Origin: Vicinamibacteria bacterium
GTDB taxonomy: Bacteria > Acidobacteriota > Vicinamibacteria > Vicinamibacterales > 2-12-FULL-66-21
Length of the DNA: 21,914 nt
Assembly: GCA_025937075.1 (NCBI GenBank)
Contig: JAICSD010000010.1
Coordinates: 1-21,914, forward strand
Direction of reading: 5' to 3'
Positions 6,349 to 14,605 of the stretch are shown here, piece by piece. Each line of letters begins with the position of its first letter. Position 1 is the stretch's first letter. Under the pieces are notes generated by a model that was not told where the DNA came from, ran no database searches, and saw only the letters and a list, made by a program, of their open reading frames with translations. The translations under genes and the position numbers were made by a program.

Positions 6349-9300
6349 ATGTCCACATTCCTTGCTGCCTCTTCCCGCATCACGCTCGTCGAATCGGCTG
6401 CCGCGCAACTCCGGCTCGAGGCCGCGCGTGCGTTCGTCGACCGCCACGCCGGCGCCGGCGACGTCCTGATCGTCGCCGCCTCCCGCAGCGCCGCGGACGA
6501 CTTTGCCCGAAGCATCGCCGCGCGGAGCGGGGCCACGCTCGGCCTGCATCGATTCAGCCTCACGCAGCTCGCCGCTCGCATCGCCTCGCCCGTGCTTGCC
6601 GCTCAGGGCGTCGCCCCGTCGTCGCCGCTGGGCCGCGAGGCCGTGGCGGCGCGCGCGGCCTTCGACGCGCGCGTCACCGACAGCCTGCCGTATTTCGGAC
6701 CGGTGGCATCGACGCCCGGCTTTCCCCGCGCGCTCGCGCGCACGCTGGGCGAACTTCGAGCGGCGCAGGTCGCAGCGGAACGGCTGCGCGGGCTCCCGCT
6801 CGGTGGTCCCGATCTGGCGGAACTGCTCGATCGGTTCGAGGAGCAATTCCATGCTGCCTCTTCCACCGATCGCGCCGCGCTGTTCGACGCGGCGACGCGC
6901 GCACTGCCCGACGCGGCCGACGTGTACCGCGACGCTGCGTTGCTGCTCCTCGATGTGGCGCCGGACTCCGGAACGGAATGCGCATTTGTTCAGGCGCTGA
7001 CCGCGTCGTCGACACGAGACGTACTCGTCACCGTCCCCTTCGGAGACGTCTCGACGCTCACGAAGCTCGAAGCGCTTGGTATGGAGCGCGACGTACGAGA
7101 GCTGAAGGCCGAGACGGACCTCGCGATGCTGCGGAGGCATCTCTTCGCCGACACGCAGCCGCCCGTCCGCGAACCGGTTGGAGACGTCGTGCTCTTTTCC
7201 GCGCCCGGCGAGGGTCGCGAGTGCGTCGAGATTGCCCGGCGGATCCTGGACGAAGCGCGGAAGGGCGTCCCGTTCGATGAGATGGCCGTGTTCCTGCGCG
7301 CGCCGGAGCGCTATCTCGGGCTTCTGGAACACGCGCTTGCGCGGGCGGGCGTGCCCGCTTACTTCGATCGCGGCACCCGTCGGCCTCACCCCGCGGGGCG
7401 TGCGTTTCTTGCGCTGCTGGCGTGCGCGACCGAGAAGCTTTCCGCCCGGCGGTTCGCCGAGTATCTCTCGCTGGCGCAGGTCCCCGTGCTTTCCGGCGCG
7501 CCGCGCACGCGTGAATTCGTCGTGCCCGACGAAGACGAATTTCCGCTCTTTCGCGCCATCGACGGCGGCGACGCGGCATCAGGACGCAGTACGGAGGACT
7601 CCGAACCGACGACCGTGACTGACGATGACGCGGTCGTGCACGGGTCGTTGCGTGCACCGTGGAAATGGGAAACGTTGATCGTCGAATCGGCGGTGATCGG
7701 CGGCGATCCCGGCCGCTGGCATCGGCGCCTCGACGGGCTGGCCAACGAATATCAGCTGCGCCTCGCGGCGGAGCGGCGCGACGATCCGGAATCACCGCAG
7801 GCCGCGCGGATTGAGCGGGACTTGCGCAACCTCAATCACCTGCGCGCGTATGCGCTGCCCGTCATCGATCGGTTGGCGTCATGGCCGGCTGCTGCGACGT
7901 GGGGCGACTGGCTGGATCGGTTCGCGGAGCTGGCGCCATCGGTGCTGCGGCATCCGGATCGGGTCCTGCGCGTCATCGAGCAGCTGCGGCCGATGTCGGC
8001 GATCGGCCCGGTCTCGCTGGACGAGGTGAGCGCGGTGATTACCGGCCGCCTGCTGGCGGTCGAAGACGATCCGCCGAGAAGCCGTTTCGGCCGCGTGTTC
8101 GTTGCCGGCCCGCAGCAGGCGAGAGGCCGCATGTTCCGCGTCGTCTTCGTCGCCGGACTGGCCGAGCGGCTGTTCCCGCAGCGGCCGCACGAGGACCCGA
8201 TGCTCCTCGACCAGGAGATGCGGGTGCCGCTCGCGTGCGGGCTGCCGGTGCAGAACGATCGCGCCCGCGCGGAACGCCTGCTGCTGCGCCTTGCGGTGGG
8301 CGCGGCGACCGAACGGTTGTGGCTGTCGTATCCGCGCATGGACGTCGCGGAATCGCGGCCGCGCGTGCCCAGTTTCTATGTGCTGGATATCATGCGCGCG
8401 ATCACGGGCCGTATTCCGAGGCACGAGACGCTCCGCGAAGATGCGGCGGAGCGCGGAGGCGCCCGACTCGCCTGGCCAGCCCCGCGCGAACCGGACGCGG
8501 CCATCGACGATCTCGAACACGACCTCTCCGTGCTGAAGCGGTTGATGGCGATCGAGCCGCGATCGCGGGTGCGCGGCCAGGCGCATTACCTGCTCAAGCT
8601 GAACGAGGCGCTGCGGCGTTCGGTCACCGCGCGGTGGGCCCGCGGCCGCTCGCTGTGGACCCAATGGGACGGCATCACGCGCGTGACCGGCATGACGAAG
8701 CCCATGCTCGACGGCCAGCGCTTGTCCGCGCGTCCGTACTCGTTGTCGGCGCTGCAGAAATTCGCCGCGTGTCCGTATCAGTTCCTGCTCGCCGCCATCT
8801 ATCGCCTGCAGCCGCCCGCCGACGTCGAGCCGCTGCAGAAGCTCGATCCGCTGACGCGCGGATCCATTTTCCACGAAGCGCAGGCGGAGTTCTTCCGCGC
8901 AATGAAGCGCGACGGCCGCTTGCCCCTCGAATCGTCAGACGTGACGGAGGCGCTCGCAATACTCGACGGCGTGGTGTCGGCCATTGCGGACAAGTACGAG
9001 GAGACCCTCGCGCCGGCGATCGACCGCGTGTGGCGCGACGAAATCCAGGACATCTCGCGCGATCTGCACGTCTGGGTTCGCCGGCTCACGAATCACGACG
9101 GCTGGCGCCCGGAATATTTCGAATACGCGTTCGGCCTGCCGGGCGACGACGGCCGCGACCCGGCCAGCCGCGACGAGCCCGTGCTCGTCGACGGCCGCTT
9201 CCTGCTCCGCGGATCGATCGATCTGATCGAACGGCGCGCCGACGGAAGTCCAGCGCACCGGGTCACGGACCACAAGACGGGCCGTAACCGTACGACGTGG

Positions 9301-9651
9301 AAGACCGTCATCGGCGGCGGCGCCATTCTGCAGCCGGTGCTCTACAGCGCGGCGGTGGAGCAGGCGCTGGGCATGCCCGTAACATCCGCGCGGTTGTCGT
9401 ACTGCACGTCTGCGGGCGGCTTCGTCGATCACGAGATCCCGCTGAACGACGCGAACCGCCGCAGCGGGATCGAGGCGCTCGAAATCATCGACCGCGCCGT
9501 GGAACTGGGGTTCTTGCCGGCGGCTCCATCGGAACGCGCGTGTACCTGGTGCGACTTCCGCCCGGTCTGCGGGCCGGACCAGTACGAGCGCATCAGGCGG
9601 AAGGCGCCCGACAGACTCGGCGACCTCGAAGCGCTGCGGGAGCGTCCATGA
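6349..9651 (+). CDS. addB: AddB-type subunit of a helicase-nuclease (PD-(D/E)XK nuclease with Fe-S cluster)
   Basis: This 1100-residue subunit should pair with the downstream AddA to resect double-strand breaks for RecA-dependent repair. The C-terminal nuclease domain has His842 (RGSIFHEA), Asp958 (RGSIDLIE), and Asp974-x-Lys976 (TDHKTG). Four cysteines, Cys808 (FAACPYQF) and Cys1065, Cys1068, Cys1074 (CTWCDFRPVC), match the 4Fe-4S staple of AddB-type nucleases. The middle shows UvrD-like remnants (for example VVFVAGLAERLFPQ and FLRAPERYLGLLEHALARAGVP). The N-terminus, where some AddB proteins have a P-loop, reads ITLVESAAAQLRLEAARAF and lacks Gly-Lys-Thr. ATG 6349 has GGGAG shortly upstream. 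The stop overlaps the addA start in ATGA, so the two are coupled. The length suits the family. Confidence 0.92.
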   Translation: MSTFLAASSRITLVESAAAQLRLEAARAFVDRHAGAGDVLIVAASRSAADDFARSIAARSGATLGLHRFSLTQLAARIASPVLAAQGVAPSSPLGREAVAARAAFDARVTDSLPYFGPVASTPGFPRALARTLGELRAAQVAAERLRGLPLGGPDLAELLDRFEEQFHAASSTDRAALFDAATRALPDAADVYRDAALLLLDVAPDSGTECAFVQALTASSTRDVLVTVPFGDVSTLTKLEALGMERDVRELKAETDLAMLRRHLFADTQPPVREPVGDVVLFSAPGEGRECVEIARRILDEARKGVPFDEMAVFLRAPERYLGLLEHALARAGVPAYFDRGTRRPHPAGRAFLALLACATEKLSARRFAEYLSLAQVPVLSGAPRTREFVVPDEDEFPLFRAIDGGDAASGRSTEDSEPTTVTDDDAVVHGSLRAPWKWETLIVESAVIGGDPGRWHRRLDGLANEYQLRLAAERRDDPESPQAARIERDLRNLNHLRAYALPVIDRLASWPAAATWGDWLDRFAELAPSVLRHPDRVLRVIEQLRPMSAIGPVSLDEVSAVITGRLLAVEDDPPRSRFGRVFVAGPQQARGRMFRVVFVAGLAERLFPQRPHEDPMLLDQEMRVPLACGLPVQNDRARAERLLLRLAVGAATERLWLSYPRMDVAESRPRVPSFYVLDIMRAITGRIPRHETLREDAAERGGARLAWPAPREPDAAIDDLEHDLSVLKRLMAIEPRSRVRGQAHYLLKLNEALRRSVTARWARGRSLWTQWDGITRVTGMTKPMLDGQRLSARPYSLSALQKFAACPYQFLLAAIYRLQPPADVEPLQKLDPLTRGSIFHEAQAEFFRAMKRDGRLPLESSDVTEALAILDGVVSAIADKYEETLAPAIDRVWRDEIQDISRDLHVWVRRLTNHDGWRPEYFEYAFGLPGDDGRDPASRDEPVLVDGRFLLRGSIDLIERRADGSPAHRVTDHKTGRNRTTWKTVIGGGAILQPVLYSAAVEQALGMPVTSARLSYCTSAGGFVDHEIPLNDANRRSGIEALEIIDRAVELGFLPAAPSERACTWCDFRPVCGPDQYERIRRKAPDRLGDLEALRERP

Positions 9652-12600
9652 CCTCGACTTCCAATCTTCGCGACGCCGACGCACGCCACGCCATCGCGAC
9701 GGCTCTGAACGAAACGCTCGTCGTCGAAGCCGCGGCCGGAACCGGGAAGACCACGGAACTCGTGAAACGCATCGTCGCGATCGTGGCTGAAGGTCGCGCC
9801 GAGGTGCGGAGCATTGCGGCGGTGACGTTCACCGAAAAAGCCGCGGGCGAGTTGAAGCTGCGGCTTCGGGAAGCGCTCGACGAAGCACGCGCGAACGCCG
9901 GGCACCCCGACGTGACCGCGCGCCTGAACGAGGCGCTGCGGACGCTCGAAGAAGCCGCGGTCAGCACCATCCACGGGTTCTGCGCCGAGCTGCTGCGCGA
10001 ACGGCCCGTCGAAGCCCGCGTGGATCCGCTGTTCACCGTGCTCACCGAAGCCCAGGCTGACCATCTCTTCGGCGAGGCGTTCGGAACATGGGTGCAGGAC
10101 CAGTTGCGCGAGCCGCCCGAAGGCGTCCGCCGCGGACTCCGGCGCTCGGTGTGGCAGGGCTTCGGCGCGTCGACGAGGGAAGACACGCCGATTGATCGGC
10201 TGCGCCGCGCCGCCTGGGACCTCGCGCAATGGCGTGACTTCCGCGCGCCGTGGACGCGGCCGCCGTTCGATCGTGACGTCCGCGTGCTGGCGCTGCTCGA
10301 TCGCCTCCACGCGTTCGCGGACCTGACCGATGGTCCCTCTTACGTGAAGGACCCGCTCTTTCTCGACACGGCTGCCGCCCGGAACCTGAGCATCGAAATC
10401 CGCGGCTCGGCCGATGCGATGGGATTTCGCGAGGCCGGCGGACGCGGAGCCGCGCCAGTCGATGCGATTGACGCGTGGGAAGCGCGGCTCGTCGATCTCT
10501 CGCGCGATCGCAGCTTTGCCAAAGCGCGGCACGGCCGCGGTCCCGGCTACAAGCACGGCGTGACGCGCGCCGCGTTGGTCGGTGCCCTCGACGCGTTTCG
10601 CAGCCAGCTCGAAGCATTCCGCATGGATGCGGATGCCGACCTTGCCGCCGCGCTCCAGCGCGAACTCCCGGGAGCGATCGAGCGCTACGAGGCCGCGAAG
10701 GCCCGCGCCGGCGCGCTCGATTTCCTCGACCTCCTGCTGAACGCGCGCGATCTGGTGCGCGACAACGCCGGCGTCCGGCGAGGGTTCCAGCAGCGGTTCA
10801 CGCACATCTTCGTCGACGAATTCCAGGACACGGATCCGCTGCAGGCGGAGATTCTGATGCTGCTCGCTGCCGACGATCCCTCCGTGACCGATTGGCGAAA
10901 GGCAGTTCCGGTTCCCGGGCGGCTGTTCATCGTGGGCGATCCCAAACAGTCCATCTACAGGTTTCGCCGTGCCGACGTCGCGACCTATCAGGACGTCTGC
11001 GATCGCCTGGAGAAACTCGGCGCGCGCTGCGTGAAGCTGACGACGAGTTTCCGCAGCGTGCCCGAGATCCAGGCCTGCGTGAACGCCGCATTCGAACCGG
11101 TGATGACCGGCGACGCGGCGACGCTCCAGGCGAGCTACGTGCCGCTGACGCCCAGCCGGCCCGCGATCCCGGCGCAGCCCGCGCTCGTGGCGCTGCCGGT
11201 GCCCGAGCCGTACGGATCGAAGAACGTGTCGGCAATCGCGATCGAGAAGTCGCTGCCGGACGCCGTGGGCGCGTTCGTGTCATGGATCGTGAACGACAGC
11301 GGCTGGAAGGTGAGCGCCAGGGGATCACTTCGCGCCGTCGAAGCCAAGGACGTGTGTGTCCTCTTCCGCCGGTTCCTCAGCTTCGGCGAGGACGTCACGG
11401 CGCCCTACGTCCGCGCGCTCGAAGCCCGCAGCGTTCCGCACGTGCTCGTCGGGGGCAAGAGCTTTCACGATCGCGAGGAGGTCGAAGCCGTGCGCGCCGC
11501 CCTCGCCGCCGTCGAGTGGCCGGATGAGGAGCTGTCGGTCTTCGCCACGCTGCGCGGTCCGTTGTTCTCGATCGGAGACGAGGAGCTGCTCGAGTGGAAG
11601 CAGCGCTTCCACGTCTTTCACCCGTTCCGCGCGAACGCGGACGGCTGTCCCGCGCATCTGCAGCCGATCAGCGACGCGCTGCGCCTCCTGCAGCGGCTGC
11701 ATCGCCAGCGGAATTATCGGCCTGTGGCCGACACGCTCCAGGAGCTGCTCGACGCGACCCGTGCGCACGTGGGTCTCGTGCTCAGGAGCGGCGGCGATCA
11801 GGCGCTGGCGAACGTCCTGCACATCGCGGAACTTGCGCGGCAGTACGAAGCCGGCGGCGGCTTGTCCTTCCGCGGGTTCGTCGACGCGCTGCGGTTCGCG
11901 TCCGAGACCGCGCAGGCGGCTGAAGCGCCGATCCTCGAAGAAGGCAGCGACGGCGTCCGCATCATGACCGTGCACAAGGCGAAGGGCCTCGAGTTCCCGA
12001 TCGTGGTGCTCGCGGATCTCACGTGCAAACTCGCGCGCGCCGATGCGGGTCGCTGGATCGATCCCGCCGCGAACCGCTGCGCGCTCAAGCTCGGGCCATG
12101 GACGCCCACGGACCTGCTCCTGCACAACGCGGAGGAAGCCGCGCGCGATATCGCGGAAGCGCACCGGCTTGCGTATGTCGCCGCCACGCGCGCTCGCGAC
12201 GTCCTCGTCGTCCCCACGATCGGCGACTGCACGTACGAAGGCAGCTGGCTCGAAGCGCTGGCGCCCGCGGTCTACCCGCCTGAAACCATCCGGCGGGCGC
12301 CGTCCAGACCTGTGGGATGCCCCGCGTTCAAGTCGACCGATTCGGTGCTTGCCCGGCCGGACGGCGATCCCGCAACGCCGTTGACCGTGTCGCCCGGCCG
12401 CTTCTCGTTCGACGGCTATTCCGTGACATGGTTCGACCCGCGCGCGCTGGCGCTGGGCGCCGCCTCATCGTTCGGGCTGGTGCGGGACGACTTGATCGTG
12501 AAGGACGGCGACATGTTCGCCGTCGAAGATCGCCTGGCCGAATACGAGCGCTGGCGCGCCGATCGCGACGCGGCGATCGCCGCAGGCGGCCGTGAGAGCG

Positions 12601-13151
12601 TCAAGTTTCAAACGGCAACGGCCTGGGCCGCGCACGCGGCGAGCGTCGGCCTGGATGACGCGCTCGCGGCAGCGGCGGCAGACGTCGAGATCGCCGAATT
12701 GCCGCGCGCGTCGGAGCGCCCTCGCGGGCCGCGCTTCGGGAGCCTCGTGCACGCGGTGCTTGCGGCCATCCCGCTCGACGCCGACAACCCGACGATCAGC
12801 CGGACGACGAACACGCAGGCGCGCATCATCAATGCCTCCGCGGAGGAGAGTGCCGCCGCCGTCCAGGTGGCTCGCGACGTGCTCCGCCACGACATCATGG
12901 CGCGCGCGCGCCGCGCGGATCGGGTTCGGCGCGAGACGCCGGTATCGTGGGTGCAGCCGGACGGCATGCTCATCGAAGGCGTCCTCGACCTCGCGTTCGA
13001 CGACGGCGAGCGGACAGTCGTCGTCGATTTCAAAACCGATCACGAGCTGTCGGCCGGGGAAGCGCGCTATCGCGCGCAGGTCCAGCAATATGTCGAAGCG
13101 GTCGCCCGGGCGACGGGGAGAGAGGTACGGGGTATTCTCTTTCGCGTGTGA
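9648..13151 (+). CDS. addA: AddA-type UvrD-family helicase with C-terminal nuclease domain
   Basis: This 1167-residue protein is the motor subunit of the AddAB complex, an ATP-driven helicase and nuclease. Superfamily 1 motifs are in order: motif I AAAGTGKTT (28-36), Ia AVTFTEKAA (58-66), II VDEFQDTD (389-396), III GDPKQSIYRFR (430-440), V TVHKAKGLEF (774-783) and VI YVAATRAR (843-850). The C-terminal RecB-like nuclease has His1035 (FGSLVHAVL), Asp1114 (EGVLDLAF), Asp1127-x-Lys1129 (VVDFKTD) and a QxxxY-like YRAQVQQYVEA. Both catalytic centres appear intact. ATG 9648 overlaps the addB stop by 4 bases. A RecB identity is less likely because there is no RecC or RecD, and the partner is an Fe-S nuclease of AddB type. 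Confidence 0.94.
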   Translation: MTSTSNLRDADARHAIATALNETLVVEAAAGTGKTTELVKRIVAIVAEGRAEVRSIAAVTFTEKAAGELKLRLREALDEARANAGHPDVTARLNEALRTLEEAAVSTIHGFCAELLRERPVEARVDPLFTVLTEAQADHLFGEAFGTWVQDQLREPPEGVRRGLRRSVWQGFGASTREDTPIDRLRRAAWDLAQWRDFRAPWTRPPFDRDVRVLALLDRLHAFADLTDGPSYVKDPLFLDTAAARNLSIEIRGSADAMGFREAGGRGAAPVDAIDAWEARLVDLSRDRSFAKARHGRGPGYKHGVTRAALVGALDAFRSQLEAFRMDADADLAAALQRELPGAIERYEAAKARAGALDFLDLLLNARDLVRDNAGVRRGFQQRFTHIFVDEFQDTDPLQAEILMLLAADDPSVTDWRKAVPVPGRLFIVGDPKQSIYRFRRADVATYQDVCDRLEKLGARCVKLTTSFRSVPEIQACVNAAFEPVMTGDAATLQASYVPLTPSRPAIPAQPALVALPVPEPYGSKNVSAIAIEKSLPDAVGAFVSWIVNDSGWKVSARGSLRAVEAKDVCVLFRRFLSFGEDVTAPYVRALEARSVPHVLVGGKSFHDREEVEAVRAALAAVEWPDEELSVFATLRGPLFSIGDEELLEWKQRFHVFHPFRANADGCPAHLQPISDALRLLQRLHRQRNYRPVADTLQELLDATRAHVGLVLRSGGDQALANVLHIAELARQYEAGGGLSFRGFVDALRFASETAQAAEAPILEEGSDGVRIMTVHKAKGLEFPIVVLADLTCKLARADAGRWIDPAANRCALKLGPWTPTDLLLHNAEEAARDIAEAHRLAYVAATRARDVLVVPTIGDCTYEGSWLEALAPAVYPPETIRRAPSRPVGCPAFKSTDSVLARPDGDPATPLTVSPGRFSFDGYSVTWFDPRALALGAASSFGLVRDDLIVKDGDMFAVEDRLAEYERWRADRDAAIAAGGRESVKFQTATAWAAHAASVGLDDALAAAAADVEIAELPRASERPRGPRFGSLVHAVLAAIPLDADNPTISRTTNTQARIINASAEESAAAVQVARDVLRHDIMARARRADRVRRETPVSWVQPDGMLIEGVLDLAFDDGERTVVVDFKTDHELSAGEARYRAQVQQYVEAVARATGREVRGILFRV

Positions 13152-13510
13152 GCTGAGGGGGTGGAGCAATTACAACTACACAACTGCCAACTGCCAACTA
13201 CACCAAGGCGACAACTCCCAACTCCCAACTCCCAACGCCCAACGCCCAACGCCCAACGCCCAACGCCCAACGCCCAACTGGCCACTGCGAACTTCCAACT
13301 GGCCGCTGGCGGCCGGCAACTGGCATCCGGCGGCCGGCAGAGCTTCAAATTTCCGGACCGCATGTTATGCTGCTTGGCGTCAGGTTAGAGGACGTCCCGC
13401 CGCTAGTTCAGCTACGAGCCTTCCTCCAACAATGTAAATCGATGGTAAGGACGGTGACGGTCCCGCCATCTCGAGTCCCCGTCGTCGGGCGGGGCAGGAG
13501 TGTTCGAAGA
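13152..13510. other. 359-base gap: heptamer array, GC hairpin and leader of the RRM gene
   Basis: No gene is supported here. The left half is filled by heptamer repeats (listed separately). A perfect GGCCGC/GCGGCC hairpin with a 2-base loop lies at 13301-13314 and may end addA transcription. A weak -10 candidate TATGCT lies at 13366-13371. The remaining 140 bases would be a leader for the RRM gene and include a short CCCG-TCGT-CGGG stem just before the ribosome-binding site AGGAG (13496-13500). An open frame continues upstream of the RRM start but has no domain and no ribosome-binding site. Confidence 0.6.
13182..13275. repeat. Tandem heptamer array: AACTGCC, AACTCCC and AACGCCC units
   Basis: Two AACTGCC units and one AACTACA (13182-13202) are followed, after a 10-base break, by three perfect AACTCCC units (13213-13233) and then six perfect AACGCCC units (13234-13275). 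The change from AACTCCC to AACGCCC is a single T to G step that is then kept in all later units. Degenerate units (AACTGGC, AACTTCC, AACTGGC) continue to about 13303. Confidence 0.95.
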
Positions 13511-13864
13511 ATGGCTCGGAAACTTTTCGTAGGCAATCTCCCGTTCAGTACAGGTGAGCAGGATCTGCAGGATCTGTTCGCGCAGGCAGGGCAGGTCGAA
13601 TCGGTGACGGTCATGCGCGACCAGATGACCGGGCGCGCACGCGGGTTCGCGTTCGTGGAGATGGCCAGCGACGACGACGCACAGCGCGCGATCCAACAGT
13701 TCAACGATTATTCACTTGGCGGCCGCAACCTCACCGTCAATGAGGCGCGTCCGAAAACGGAACGCTCGGGCGGCGGCGGGTTCGGCGGCGGCGGCGGGCG
13801 CGGGTTCGGCGGCGGCGGCGGCGGCGGCCGCGGCGGCAACAACCGGCGCGAACCGCGCTGGTAG
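13511..13864 (+). CDS. RRM-domain RNA-binding protein with Gly-rich tail
   Basis: This 117-residue protein is a bacterial RNA-recognition-motif protein, probably binding single-stranded RNA. RNP2 is LFVGNL (5-10), RNP1 is RGFAFVEM (44-51), and one complete RRM covers about residues 4-80 (ending GGRNLTVNEARP). The tail (about 86-111) is Gly-rich with Phe and Arg and ends in NNRREPRW. This layout matches the small RRM proteins of cyanobacteria and other bacteria, some of which are cold-regulated. ATG 13511 is chosen because RRM proteins begin just before RNP2 and AGGAG lies at 13496-13500; an upstream ATG at 13367 would add an unrelated leader. The long leader could allow post-transcriptional control. 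Confidence 0.93.
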   Translation: MARKLFVGNLPFSTGEQDLQDLFAQAGQVESVTVMRDQMTGRARGFAFVEMASDDDAQRAIQQFNDYSLGGRNLTVNEARPKTERSGGGGFGGGGGRGFGGGGGGGRGGNNRREPRW

Positions 13865-13866
13865 GA

Positions 13867-14496
13867 GTGAATAGACAGGAACGGCTCGCGCTGCTCGAGA
13901 TGCTCGGGCAGCGCGTCACACAGTTTCGCCGCTACGAGGACATCTCACCGTTCCGGCGCCCGCACGAACCGCTCGATCTCTCCCGCCTCGTTCGTTCTGC
14001 CCTCCAATCCGGTTCCCACATCTCAATCGCTGACGCCGTTGACGCGCTGCGCTCGCGGACCGTCATCGAAATGCACTGGTCCGGCAGCGATCGGTGGGTC
14101 GCCTGGGCGGCGACGCTGCCCTCCGGCATTCACGTCTACTGCGACTCGGTCCCTTCGGAGCATCGCGTGCTCGCGTCGGTGAAACGCGGCAGCGCCACGG
14201 AGGCGGATCGTTTTTTCCTCGAACTCCTCGCGGAATCGCGCGGCGATTGTTTCGGGATCGAAATGGCTGGCGGCGCGCCGGTGCGCATCAGGACACCCAT
14301 CGACGACCGCGATCTGCTGACGGACGTCTTTGTCGAGTTGCTTGAAGGCACGGAGGCGGAGGCCCAGATCGGTTCGGGCAGCGGCGACTTTCGGGTCGAC
14401 GTGGCGGGCTGGCTCGCCGATGTGCTGGAGGGGCCCGCCACATCCGCGCGACCGAGACGCTATCCCAGGCTCCGCGACGAACTCTTGGATTCGTAA
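13867..14496 (+). CDS. Protein of unknown function
   Basis: This 209-residue protein is not recognised. It has no signal peptide and no membrane segment, so it is probably cytoplasmic. It is acidic toward the C-terminus (DRDLLTDVFVELLEGTEAEAQ) with a basic final stretch (ARPRRYPRLRDELLDS). Hydrophobic and charged residues alternate normally and codon use resembles the neighbours, so the frame looks genuine. GTG 13867 begins 2 bases after the RRM stop, but its GGAG overlaps the start codon; ATG 13900 (MLGQRV) is an alternative. The tight spacing suggests co-transcription with the RRM gene. The stop codon TAA lies inside an inverted repeat (14490-14507). Confidence 0.7.
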   Translation: MNRQERLALLEMLGQRVTQFRRYEDISPFRRPHEPLDLSRLVRSALQSGSHISIADAVDALRSRTVIEMHWSGSDRWVAWAATLPSGIHVYCDSVPSEHRVLASVKRGSATEADRFFLELLAESRGDCFGIEMAGGAPVRIRTPIDDRDLLTDVFVELLEGTEAEAQIGSGSGDFRVDVAGWLADVLEGPATSARPRRYPRLRDELLDS

Positions 14497-14507
14497 GGGT
14501 TTACGAA
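14490..14507. promoter_or_regulatory. Perfect 7-base inverted repeat at a gene end, possible operator or terminator stem
   Basis: TTCGTAA (14490-14496) and TTACGAA (14501-14507) are perfect inverted copies around a GGGT loop. The left arm contains the TAA stop of the unknown gene. No U-run follows, and the AT-rich arms make a weak RNA stem. A protein-binding site ahead of the histidine kinase gene is therefore as likely as a terminator. Confidence 0.55.
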
Positions 14508-14605
14508 ATCGTCTGCGCCATTTTCAGAGGCCGTGGTACTCTGGGAGGCACCGTCGAGCAACTTCGAGCTCGGCCATTCTCTGCGAAATGGCTCGGGAGA
14601 GGCGT

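Noticed and set aside
6136..7389. 417-residue open frame on the minus strand
   Set aside because: It is antisense to addB and runs into the repeat-like gap; composition is Arg/Gly-rich with no domain or ribosome-binding site.
9648..13151. RecB instead of AddA
   Set aside because: No RecC or RecD neighbour is present, and the partner has the four-cysteine Fe-S nuclease typical of AddB.
13182..13303. CRISPR array
   Set aside because: Units are 7 bases with no spacers, and no cas gene is present. The same applies to the array at 20473-20549.
13367..13510. N-terminal extension of the RRM protein
   Set aside because: The extension has no ribosome-binding site and no similarity to RRM proteins, while ATG 13511 has AGGAG at a suitable distance and sits just before RNP2.
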